From Apolygus lucorum (Eukaryota > Arthropoda > Insecta > Hemiptera > Miridae): a DNA stretch of 64,000 bases. The notes under the pieces were generated by a model that was not told the origin of the DNA, ran no database searches, and saw only the letters and a list, made by a program, of their open reading frames with translations. The position numbers were made by a program, and so were the translations under genes. Below, one piece after another: positions 32,652-41,340 of this stretch (its first letter is position 1; each line of letters begins with the position of its first letter). Where the stretch lies: the NCBI GenBank assembly GCA_009739505.2, contig CM019169.2, forward strand, positions 7,413,311 through 7,477,310, in the 5' to 3' direction.

Positions 32652-33983
32652 ACTCCCTCACACATTTAAAGTTCGTGCCGTATAATGGATTCAGGATCTT
32701 TCCGACTTCGAGCTGTCACATGCACGTATTTGGTTTTGGTTTACTTGACCTTAGCTTATTCTTTGTGGGGAAGCTTGTGGCTTGTTCTTTGAGGTAGATG
32801 TTTTTGCTTCCTCACTTTCTGAACAATTTTGGTTCCGTGAGTAAATGTCATTAAAAAAAAATCTTTTCCCGAAAAACCATTTAGCAATATTGTATGATTT
32901 TCATGAAATTTTTCAAATGTTTATTTTAGTCCTTGAACTATTATTGGAGCTGTGGGACTACTCAGTTTTCTAGTACCTAGGTACTTCAATATTGCCCAAT
33001 TATTTTTGTGAAAAGTACCTATACTAGCCATCCAACTTGGCATAAGTTTTTATGTATACCTACTAGAAGAGATTCCATGTGATTCTATCTGTAAAACGTA
33101 AATTATACCCCAAAATCTTCCTCTTTTGGGCCATAGTGATGAATTATGAAAATTTTGCTGTTAAGGTTTTGTATGCACGACTCTGAATTCGGGCTAGGCA
33201 TCTCGTGTCGTTTCCAAGATCTTTGAAGTCCGTTGGTTCGGTATTCAGCGGCTAGGAATCCGAGGCACAAACCATAAAAAAACTCCGAGCCGTCAAATTA
33301 GCCTGAAAACGTCTCAGACTGACGACCTGCTGGAACCAGCAAAATTATGATCGACGAGGGGAAAATTATCCTTCCTGGGAAACACACAGATTCCTTTCCT
33401 GCGCTTCCGAAGTGACGATTGTCGGAAACTTCGAAACCAATGGTGTCTCGGTAGCACTGAGTCCCATTTCCAAAGTGCTTTTAGAGCCACTGAGTACTTC
33501 ACGGCATCGGCTCAATACTGGTAGCAGTTCGTCGAAACAAGGTGCTTCAAACGTCGTAAAATACGGCACCTCTTTCTGTTCCAACATGAGCCGATAAATT
33601 CTACTGGAAGAACGCTGGAGGACTTCACTTAGAAATAACTTACCTCATCTCAAGAGAAGAATGTGGACAAATTTAGTAAACAAGCATTGCTAAAAGAATC
33701 TACCTTGGAGTTTACAGAGCAGATCTCACGCCCTAACTGAAAATATTTTCAATTCATGGGACATTACAGCAAAAAATATTTTCCAGAAAATCAAGTCAGG
33801 GAAGACTATCAACAAGTTAGGGACAGAAGTGAACTTACTCAGTGATTGTGCAGTATTGTGATCTTTTGGCACACGTAACCGAAGTGGCCTCTCCTAAGGT
33901 CGCTTCGAAACAAACCCATATCTCAATAATGTAATAACGGAACCATAGCTTTACCTAAGTACTTCAACTTCTTTCAACAAGTA
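32652..33983. other. No recognisable gene
   Basis: Non-coding. Overlapping ORFs at 33314-33597 on both strands have no known motif. GTGGGGAAGCTT near 32766 resembles sequence near 32111, an old local duplication. Confidence 0.3.
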
Positions 33984-34024
33984 CAGTGCTTCCAGAGAGT
34001 TCAGGGACACCCCTCATTTGACAC

Positions 34025-34582
34025 TGTTATGACTGCGTGTCGGAGCGTGAAGGCGATCGGCTTCCTTCGGTTTGTCAATTTAATTGGTTCCTACTCAACG
34101 AAGACAAAGGACGGGACAACACTCGATGCCCGGCGCGGGTAACCGCAGACCGTGTGCAAGAGTGTTAAGATCGCCAGCTCGGATACATTCCTAGGCGCGA
34201 TTGCTCGCCGACCCGGGGGATGCACCACATTTACCTATACCTAGTTGGAGGCAGACGACGACTAGGGTAAATGGGAGCAGAAGCCGGCGCGATGAGCTTT
34301 ATCGCATACCGAGACCCTCCGATGAACTGTGGGCTTCAGAGAAGAGGCGAGGTAGATCGAGAAATAAACAAGTCGAGTTTTCGAAGACGAATGCATGAAG
34401 GGGAAGCCCTGAGTCCTCCTTTTATATGGACTTGACAAGGTAAGAGGAGGGTGGAAAAAGGTGACGTCAACTGATGTCACTGTTCCCCGTACCTCACCTT
34501 ACCTACCGTGCATGGTGAGTCACTCAGGGTTTCCCTCGACCTTTATTGGAGAACTACACAGTTAAAAGTATGAGTCATTACA
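34025..34582 (-). repeat. 3' LTR of the CsRn1-type element
   Basis: Identical to the 5' LTR except at 34125. Short ORFs inside (34201-34398, 34262-34480) recur in the other LTR and are not genes. The adjacent polypurine tract on the minus strand is short: CTGGGGGACCTA immediately before the LTR (plus-strand 34583-34594). Confidence 0.95.
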
Positions 34583-34697
34583 TAGGTCCCCCAGTTCGTA
34601 CAATAAAGATAAAATATTGAAGTATTATGATAAGCGAATACAATGTGTGATCATATGAACAGAAGCAGGCGGTAGAGTATAGTTTGTACAAATGAAT

Positions 34698-35264
34698 TTA
34701 ACCATGTTGCATAATTGGAAAATAAAAATGGTTAAGCTGGAATCCGTCGACCGTTTTCTCGTACAAGCGGAGTTCGTAGATCTTGCTCTCGTGGATTTGC
34801 ATCGTGACGATATAGTCGAGTGATGACTTGCCGTGTGAAGCGGAGTTGTTTATTTCCAAGTTGATCGTGATACGAAGGATATCCCCTGTCGCAATACGGG
34901 CGATGTTGGAGTCTTCGTGGTCGTAAGTGACGGGTTTGGTGGTAGGCGGAAAAACACCTTGAATCGTGTTTTCAACAAGCAGGTTCACGTTGATATTCAC
35001 CTTCTTCATCGTGTCCCTGCGATTCACGTCGACTAGTATGATGGAGGAGTGGTGGACTGTGATCATTGAGTCGTTGAAGTGAAGAGGGAGTTCGAGCGGT
35101 TGAACATTGAGCCGCGGCGCTTTTAGCACATGTTGTTGGAAGTCCGGCGGCTGCGACTTGCGCGTATGTGCGCAGAGGCGAGTTCGTCGAGGCATTGGAG
35201 CGAAGTCGGTTGAGCAGTGAGAAGTGACTGTCTTGGGAGTCGTGCGGTCGAGAGCGTTGTTCAC
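34698..35264 (-). CDS. Third ORF of the retrotransposon (188 aa), function unknown
   Basis: The ORF begins MNNALDRTTPKTVTSHCS, overlaps the last 293 nt of pol in the +1 frame, and runs 274 nt beyond the pol stop. It ends FQLNHFYFPIMQHG, 115 nt before the 3' LTR. The unique C-terminal part alternates hydrophobic and polar residues (GDILRITINLEINNS, DYIVTMQIHESKIYELRLYE), suggesting beta strands. It has no signal peptide or transmembrane segment, so it is not an envelope protein. The first third may be open only because pol overlaps it. Translation could begin at a later Met, such as the one before KKVNINVNLLVENT near 35010. I do not recognise the family. Confidence 0.55.
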   Translation of the reverse strand: MNNALDRTTPKTVTSHCSTDFAPMPRRTRLCAHTRKSQPPDFQQHVLKAPRLNVQPLELPLHFNDSMITVHHSSIILVDVNRRDTMKKVNINVNLLVENTIQGVFPPTTKPVTYDHEDSNIARIATGDILRITINLEINNSASHGKSSLDYIVTMQIHESKIYELRLYEKTVDGFQLNHFYFPIMQHG

Positions 35265-38200
35265 AGGTTGGGTAGCTATCGTCGAATGATTCGACTTCCG
35301 TTGTGTCAGGAGGTACCTCAGGTAATTCGGGATCCGGAGAGGTGGGGGTAAAGCCGAAAGCCGGCCGACACCTATTGAGTGAAACGGTCACCCGAGAGCC
35401 GTCGATGAGCAGCGTAGCCGTTCGCTCTCCTTTGTTAATCACTTCGTAGGGGCCGGAGTAGAGGGGGTTCAAGCCTTTCCGAAGCCCTTCTTCTCGCAAA
35501 AACATTCTTTTTGCGTTTTGGAATGAATCGGGGAAAACCCGTGGGCGTTTGTCCGTTGAGGGTTTTGCGGGCGGTCGGTGATATTCCGTCGGTTGAGGCG
35601 GAAATAGGTCAGCAGGGAGGCGGAGGGGCGCACAAAAAGTACGTTCGGCGGCGCTGTAACCGTCCGAATACCGAATGGTAGTGCGGAGCCCTAATAAAAT
35701 GGTCGGAAGATCCTTAGACCATGATGGCGAAGAAGTAGCAGTACGTAGGGCGTTTTTTAAATCCCTATGCCATCGCTCGATTTTTCCGTTCGATTCGGGA
35801 TGGTAGGCCGTCGTGCGATTGCGTTTGATGCCGAATTTTTTTAGGAATTCGGAGAATTCTGCACTCTCAAATTGCCTGCCTTGATCGGTAATAATCGTTA
35901 ATGGACAACCGAATCGCGCAATCCAATTGTTAAGGATGCCGTCAGTAACCGCCTTTGTAGTTATCGTTCGTAATGGGATACATTCCGGCCAGCTGGTATG
36001 CCTGTCGATTAGGGTTAACAGATACCTATAACCTTGCGAATCCGGAAGAGGCCCTACGAGATCGACGTTTAATTCTTCGAAGGGAAGCGAATCGTCAAAT
36101 TCTGCTGGGCGAATTTGAGGGTGGCGGAATTCTTTGAATTTCGAACATTTGGCGCATGCCTGTACATATTCCCGTATTTCCGTGTTCATTCGAGGCCAAA
36201 AAAGTTTCGCGCGAATTAGGTCTCGTGTTGCGCGTATTCCTGGATGACTAAATGAATGATAGTGTTCAATTAATTTGCGGCGAAGTCGTTTAGGAACAAA
36301 CGGGCGAGGCATGTCCGATGTCGTATCACACCACAGTGAGAGGTCGAGCGCAGGTACCTGGGTTTCTTCGAGACGCCCGGTCGAAATAAGGTTGCGGAAC
36401 TCGGGTGATTCGTCGGTCTGTTGATTTAGGAAAATTTCTTTTCCGGACGGAAAAGTCGTGAGCTCGTGAAGTTCGAGTGAAGGCCGAGATAATGTGTCAG
36501 CGACTACGTTGGAGGTGCCCGGTGTATATCGGATATCAGTCGTGAATTGGCTGATAAACTCCATTTGCCTAATACGACGAGGCGAGGCCGTTTTTCGGTC
36601 TTGATGGAGCGACGTGGTGAGCGGTTTGTGGTCAGTCACAATATGAAAAGTACGTCCCTCTACGAAGTCTCTGAAATGCTTTACACTTTCGTAAATAGCC
36701 AGAAGCTCCTTATCGAAAGTGGAGTACTTCTGTTGAGCTGTTGATAAAGTTTTCGAGAAAAATCCGAGGGGTGACGTCTCGTTGTTGACCTCCTGTTGTA
36801 ACACCGCGCCAATTCCGACGTCCGAGGCATCCGTAGTAATGGATAGTCGACCTTTCAGAGAAGGATGAGCCAGCGTAGTTGCGTTTTGCAAATCGTTTTT
36901 GCATTTATTGAATGCGGATTTCATTTCTTCCGTCCATTCAATCGTGCGACGGTCCTTCTTTTTGGAAGGCTGCGGAATCGCATTTATTAACGGCTGTTGG
37001 TGTATAGCCGCGTTCGGAATGTGCCGTCTGTAAAAATTTAACATCCCCAGAAACCTGCGTAGGTCGGTGACAGTAGTCGGAAGAGGGAATGTCGTGAGAT
37101 TGTCCACCTTCTTAGGAACCGGACGTATCCCAGTCTCGTTGACTATGTGACCGAGACAAGTCACTTCTTTTTTGGCAAGGACGCATTTTTCCTTGTTTAC
37201 CGTGAGACCCTCCGCAGCGAAAACGTTGAGGACCGCTTTAACATGGCGTTCATGTTCCTTAATGTTTCGAGACGCAATTAAGACGTCGTCTAGGAAACAA
37301 AAGACAAAGTCGAAGTCTCGAAGGATTTGGTCCATATATCGCTGCCACGACTGTGCAGCGTTTTTTAATCCGAAATTCATTTTTCTGTATTCGTACAGCC
37401 CAAATGGCGTTATAATCGCTGTTTTCGGAATGTCCTGAGGGTTCACGTCGATATGGTGAAACGCACGCGAAATATCGAGCGTGGAGAAAATCGTGCATCC
37501 GTGTAAATGAGACGAAAAATCTCGAAGATGCGGAACGGCGTATTGATCTCCGACCGTGCGTTCGTTGAGCCGACGATAATCACCGCAAAAGCGCCAAGTA
37601 CCATTTGGTTTAGGTACCGCGTGCAGAGGACTGGCCCAAGGTGATTTCGAGGGTTGGATAATTCCGTCGTTGATGAGCTGTTTGAAGTGCTCTTTTGTCT
37701 GACGGAGTTGTTCGGGGTGAAGACGTCTACTTTTCGCTGTGACCGGTGGACCTTTGGTTTCAATGAAGTGCTTTATCGTGGAGAGATGGGATGAAGATCG
37801 CTTCTCCGTTCGGTATTTGTTGAGCATTTCGATGAAGGTCGGCGGAGTAGGTTCGGTGGTGACGCCGGAGTTGACCGTGTTGACGTATCCTCGTATAGGT
37901 TTATGCGAGTGAGGGTTGAATAACGCTCGGTTTTTCAGGTCAACGTGTAAGCCAAAATACCCGAGAAAATCGGCTCCGATAATGGGTCGTTTAACGTCCG
38001 CGACTACGAAAGACCATTCATAAATTTCGTCTTGTAGATGAACCTTCGTTGTAAAATTACCATAGGTCGTTATGGCGGTGCCGTTCGCGGCGAAAAGTAG
38101 GTAGTCGGATGTTTTGTTCTTCCGACGAACTAAAGAGTTCGGAAGAATTGAGATGCTAGCCCCCGTATCGATCAAAAAAGGTATATTGTTTTTATGACAT

Positions 38201-38313
38201 TTGACGAATAGTCGGTTGGAAATGTCTTGGAAAGGGGCGCCCGCCTTGTAAACAGGCGGGCCCGCTAGTTTTCCTGCCATCGTACCTTTTTGAATGAACA
38301 AGGCTGTCGACAT
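34972..38313 (-). CDS. pol: Pol polyprotein (protease, RT, RNase H, integrase), 1113 aa
   Basis: The domains run in Ty3/gypsy order. Protease: LIDTGASISILP (DTG at 49-51). Reverse transcriptase: LDISRAF (279-285) and catalytic FLDD (340-343). RNase H: TTDAS (D495), DKELLAI (534-540), VTDHKPL (D561), VADTLSR (D606). Integrase: a zinc module with H686/H690 and C720/C723, and a catalytic triad D751, D810, E846 with 35 residues between the last two. A GPY module (GPYEVINKGERTATL, from 954) follows and then a Pro/Ser-rich tail. All catalytic residues are present and there is no stop or frameshift. The frame opens with TAAATG at 38313 and overlaps gag by 49 nt in the -1 frame. Confidence 0.95.
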   Translation of the reverse strand: MSTALFIQKGTMAGKLAGPPVYKAGAPFQDISNRLFVKCHKNNIPFLIDTGASISILPNSLVRRKNKTSDYLLFAANGTAITTYGNFTTKVHLQDEIYEWSFVVADVKRPIIGADFLGYFGLHVDLKNRALFNPHSHKPIRGYVNTVNSGVTTEPTPPTFIEMLNKYRTEKRSSSHLSTIKHFIETKGPPVTAKSRRLHPEQLRQTKEHFKQLINDGIIQPSKSPWASPLHAVPKPNGTWRFCGDYRRLNERTVGDQYAVPHLRDFSSHLHGCTIFSTLDISRAFHHIDVNPQDIPKTAIITPFGLYEYRKMNFGLKNAAQSWQRYMDQILRDFDFVFCFLDDVLIASRNIKEHERHVKAVLNVFAAEGLTVNKEKCVLAKKEVTCLGHIVNETGIRPVPKKVDNLTTFPLPTTVTDLRRFLGMLNFYRRHIPNAAIHQQPLINAIPQPSKKKDRRTIEWTEEMKSAFNKCKNDLQNATTLAHPSLKGRLSITTDASDVGIGAVLQQEVNNETSPLGFFSKTLSTAQQKYSTFDKELLAIYESVKHFRDFVEGRTFHIVTDHKPLTTSLHQDRKTASPRRIRQMEFISQFTTDIRYTPGTSNVVADTLSRPSLELHELTTFPSGKEIFLNQQTDESPEFRNLISTGRLEETQVPALDLSLWCDTTSDMPRPFVPKRLRRKLIEHYHSFSHPGIRATRDLIRAKLFWPRMNTEIREYVQACAKCSKFKEFRHPQIRPAEFDDSLPFEELNVDLVGPLPDSQGYRYLLTLIDRHTSWPECIPLRTITTKAVTDGILNNWIARFGCPLTIITDQGRQFESAEFSEFLKKFGIKRNRTTAYHPESNGKIERWHRDLKNALRTATSSPSWSKDLPTILLGLRTTIRYSDGYSAAERTFCAPLRLPADLFPPQPTEYHRPPAKPSTDKRPRVFPDSFQNAKRMFLREEGLRKGLNPLYSGPYEVINKGERTATLLIDGSRVTVSLNRCRPAFGFTPTSPDPELPEVPPDTTEVESFDDSYPTCEQRSRPHDSQDSHFSLLNRLRSNASTNSPLRTYAQVAAAGLPTTCAKSAAAQCSTARTPSSLQRLNDHSPPLLHHTSRRESQGHDEEGEYQREPAC

Positions 38314-39008
38314 TTAGTCGCCTTGTCGCGGTATTTAAAATGGTACCAGCACATACCTTTTTGTTGAGTTGGAGATTGCGGACGAGGTCGCTGGTACTGT
38401 CGTGCGGGGCTATTTCGTCTCGGAGGTCGCTTCGTAGCTACCGCCTCAGTATTACAGTCCGGTTCGATTTGATGAACCGCTGCGGCGCTACGTATTTCGT
38501 GCGTAGCATCTGCGATCGGCGCGAGGAATTCTGGCGTTTTATCCATCCACGGAGCAATGGACATTTGGACCGCGACGGGTAGCGCCTTGATCCAAAATGC
38601 CTTTAAGATCTCATTAGGCGTGAGGTCCCCCAGATGATGGCGCATTTGGCGTAAAAGCTGTGAAGGCTTGAGGTCCCCCAGTGGCCGATGCTCGGTGAGT
38701 GCCGTGATCCTCGCATGCCGAGACGGCTCGAAAATTTCGATGAGCCGTTGTTTGAGGTCGTCGTATGGTGTCACAAGCTGGGCTTGTGTTAAGTCCGCCG
38801 CTTGAACTGCTACATCGTAGGGCAGTAGAGGGATGGTCCGGGTGAAGCGAGCGCGCTGCGTGTTTACATGCGCGCCGGTGAAAGCCGCGTCGAGCTGTAT
38901 AAACCACAGCCGGGGATCCTCTCGGTAGAACGGCGGAAGCGTGAGCGGGATTGAGACCTTCGTGGCCTCGGCGAAGTCCGGTGCGGGCGGCGGTAGCGGT
39001 GGGTCCAT
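38265..39008 (-). CDS. gag: Gag protein with CHCC knuckle, 247 aa
   Basis: Gag forms the retrotransposon particle and binds its RNA. The ORF starts MDPPLPPPAPDFAEATKVSI, 56 nt after the 5' LTR, leaving a very short leader. The middle (from about 30) has the Trp/Leu-rich capsid pattern FYREDPRLWFIQLDAAF. The C terminus carries CWYHFKYRDKATKCRQPC: C220-X2-H223-X9-C233-X3-C237, the CHCC variant recorded for CsRn1 elements instead of the usual CCHC. The stop at 38265 lies 49 nt past the pol ATG, so pol must be reached by -1 frameshifting or reinitiation. Confidence 0.92.
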   Translation of the reverse strand: MDPPLPPPAPDFAEATKVSIPLTLPPFYREDPRLWFIQLDAAFTGAHVNTQRARFTRTIPLLPYDVAVQAADLTQAQLVTPYDDLKQRLIEIFEPSRHARITALTEHRPLGDLKPSQLLRQMRHHLGDLTPNEILKAFWIKALPVAVQMSIAPWMDKTPEFLAPIADATHEIRSAAAVHQIEPDCNTEAVATKRPPRRNSPARQYQRPRPQSPTQQKGMCWYHFKYRDKATKCRQPCSFKKVRWQEN

Positions 39009-39052
39009 AATCCTCGAGTTAGCTTCGTGTTGAATAGCAAACCAAAAACGTG

Positions 39053-39063
39053 CGGGGTCACCA
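39053..39063 (-). promoter_or_regulatory. Primer binding site, tRNA-Trp
   Basis: Immediately inside the 5' LTR (one base after its edge) the minus strand reads TGGTGACCCCG, complementary to the 3' end of eukaryotic tRNA-Trp (CGGGGTCACCA). A further CACGT match follows after a one-base offset. tRNA-Trp priming is a recorded trait of CsRn1/Kabuki elements. Confidence 0.8.
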
Positions 39064-39064
39064 A

Positions 39065-39622
39065 TGTTATGACTGCGTGTCGGAGCGTGAAGGCGATCGG
39101 CTTCCTTCGGTTTGTCAATTTAATTGGTTCCTACTCAACGAAGACAAAGGACGGGACAACACTCAATGCCCGGCGCGGGTAACCGCAGACCGTGTGCAAG
39201 AGTGTTAAGATCGCCAGCTCGGATACATTCCTAGGCGCGATTGCTCGCCGACCCGGGGGATGCACCACATTTACCTATACCTAGTTGGAGGCAGACGACG
39301 ACTAGGGTAAATGGGAGCAGAAGCCGGCGCGATGAGCTTTATCGCATACCGAGACCCTCCGATGAACTGTGGGCTTCAGAGAAGAGGCGAGGTAGATCGA
39401 GAAATAAACAAGTCGAGTTTTCGAAGACGAATGCATGAAGGGGAAGCCCTGAGTCCTCCTTTTATATGGACTTGACAAGGTAAGAGGAGGGTGGAAAAAG
39501 GTGACGTCAACTGATGTCACTGTTCCCCGTACCTCACCTTACCTACCGTGCATGGTGAGTCACTCAGGGTTTCCCTCGACCTTTATTGGAGAACTACACA
39601 GTTAAAAGTATGAGTCATTACA
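39065..39622 (-). repeat. 5' LTR of the CsRn1-type element
   Basis: Promoter-bearing LTR, read on the minus strand from 39622. It contains AP-1-like sites, a CRE-like palindrome and a TATA box (separate entry). The terminal bases are TGTAATGACT and AGTCATAACA. Confidence 0.95.
39461..39617 (-). promoter_or_regulatory. LTR core promoter: TATA box, CRE and AP-1-like sites
   Basis: On the minus strand, TATAAA (39466-39461, within CCATATAAAAGGAGG) is preceded about 36 bp upstream by the perfect CRE palindrome TGACGTCA (39502-39509). Two TGACTCA (AP-1-like) sites lie at 39556-39562 and 39611-39617. All are repeated in the 3' LTR at 34421-34426, 34462-34469, 34516-34522 and 34571-34577. This suggests activation by bZIP factors, perhaps under stress (inference from motifs only). 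Confidence 0.55.
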
Positions 39623-40495
39623 GACACTCTCATTCCAAGGTCCCTAAACTTTCTGCTGCCTACCTTGGTAAACATTTTTCCTTGGTAGAGCATGAAAAAC
39701 GAAATATTTTCGTAAAAAAAAATTCTCCCTAAGTGTTTTTATCAAGTTGTTATGAAAAAAAAAAAAAAAAAAAAAAAACACAGTTTTTAGGAAAGCGGCA
39801 AATTTTGCTGTTTTTTTTGGATAAAACTCTACAATTTGGAAAATAATTGAGATATTGCAATTTTTTGTTTTGTTTTACTCCTGATTTAATGCACTTTTAC
39901 GTGGGTACAAAACTTTTCACCCTCTGGTATTTCTTTGACAACTTTTGAGGGGTTATAGGCTTTTGAATTTTTGATCCAAAAAATATGGCCAAGAAGTCAC
40001 TTTTGTTCAAGGTTGTGAAAACTTCACCATGGAGTCCCTATTATCAATCTTATCAGTTGAAATAACAATGTCAACTGCAGAAGGTCATGTTCGAGTGATA
40101 AGATTGATAAGAGGGACTCCATGGTGAAGTTTTCACAACCCTGAACAAGTGACTTCATCGCCACACTTTTTGGATCAAAAATGCGAGAGCCTATAACCCA
40201 CAAAAGTTGTCAAAAAAACATTAGAGATTGAAAAGTTTTGTACCCACGTAAAAGTGCATTAAATCAGGAGTAATAAAAATTGCAATATCTTAATTATTTT
40301 CCTTATTGAAGAATTTGTTGTCCCAAAAAACAGCCAAAATTTGCCGCTTGCCTAAAAACTGTTTTTTCTCCTGAAAAAACTTAGGGAGAATTTTTTAACG
40401 AAAATGTTTCGTTTTCCATGCTCTACCAAGGAACTATGTTTACCAAGGTAGGTAACAGGAAGTTCAGGGTCACTAAACTTTCTGGAAGCACTGTA

Positions 40496-41340
40496 CAGCT
40501 GGAAATTTTCTGTCTTACGGTGGTTCTAACTTAAAAATCTGCTTTTTGTGAGTTGTCACTACGTTCTCAACGTGCGAAATGTCTTGAAATGACAACTTTT
40601 TTGTGGTTAAACGAAATTCGTATTATACTGATGTAAGACACTAGAAGTAAAGGTTCCTTCTGTATTATTATACTGTCTTTGTTGTCATTATGATTTGGAC
40701 AGTTGGCCGTGAAACAGAATCCATTAACTGTGGCTACAGCTCCACAGCCATTCTATCAAAAATTGATTTGTGAGCCCTCAAACTTTCAAGTCGTGCTGAT
40801 TTCCTTTGGTGTTCATCTCGGATTATGTTAGTTATTTATGATTCTTGGTGATGAGTTCCTTTCATTTTGACGAAACTTGAATGATTTGAGAGGGTGTGCT
40901 CAGATCAAACGCGAGTAAATCCCTCAAACATCCGGCGGTAGCTGCCCCGAAACAGAACGTCGTAACTCCGTCAGTCACTTACGACCATTTTCCCCGGAAC
41001 CATCATCGGATGAGGATGCCAGAGGGCAGTAAAACTTTACGCCCTTTTTGCTTTTTACGCCCCGATAGTTAACAATTACAGAACAACACGAGACCCCCAT
41101 AAAATTCGACTTCTTCGCCGGGAATGAAGGGAAACATCTGCAGAGCTGAGGAGGAAGAAGGTGCCGCGTTGAGACCAAGTCCACTTGAACGGCGAGATTA
41201 TGTCTGGGCGCTGAGATGTGACCCTGGGGAACACCAGGAATCAATCACACGGTACTTATCTATCGGACTAGGAAAACTGGATATCGTTTTCTGGTCTCTT
41301 TTATTACACTCATCACAGGTTATAAACAATGTCTTTCAAG
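40496..41340. other. No recognisable gene
   Basis: Non-coding sequence between the foldback element and the tandem array. ORFs at 40975-41244 and 41124-41357 overlap on opposite strands with no family motif. Confidence 0.35.

Larger units (their letters stand above)
34025..39622 (-). mobile_element. Full-length Ty3/gypsy retrotransposon, CsRn1 type
   Basis: A 5598-bp element with 558-bp LTRs (34025-34582, 39065-39622) starting TG and ending CA, flanked by the 5-bp target duplication GACAC (34020-34024, 39623-39627). I see a single LTR difference, G at 34125 against A at 39165, so insertion is very recent. The primer binding site matches tRNA-Trp, and the Gag knuckle is C-X2-H-X9-C-X3-C. Both are recorded traits of the CsRn1 clade. 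gag and pol are uninterrupted, and an extra third ORF overlaps the end of pol. It is inserted in the left arm of a foldback element. Confidence 0.95.
33984..40493. mobile_element. Tc1/mariner-like foldback element, split by a retrotransposon
   Basis: The left end CAGTGCTTCCAGAGAGTTC (33984) and right end CTTTCTGGAAGCACTG (ending 40493) are inverted and flanked by TA (33982-33983, 40494-40495). Excluding the LTR element and one target copy, the foldback is about 907 bp. The arms pair along almost their whole length: CATGGAGTCCCTATTATCAA near 40029 pairs with the complement near 40100-40123. The centre is near 40076. No transposase is present. A poly-A run at about 39753-39777 lies in the left arm only. 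Confidence 0.85.

Noticed and set aside
34698..35264. Envelope gene of an errantivirus-like element
   Set aside because: There is no signal peptide, transmembrane segment or cysteine pattern, and the ORF is far shorter than an envelope gene. CsRn1-type elements are not known to me to carry one.
39241..39520. ORFs identical to those at 34201-34480
   Set aside because: They lie in the two LTRs and are duplicated with them. They overlap on opposite strands.
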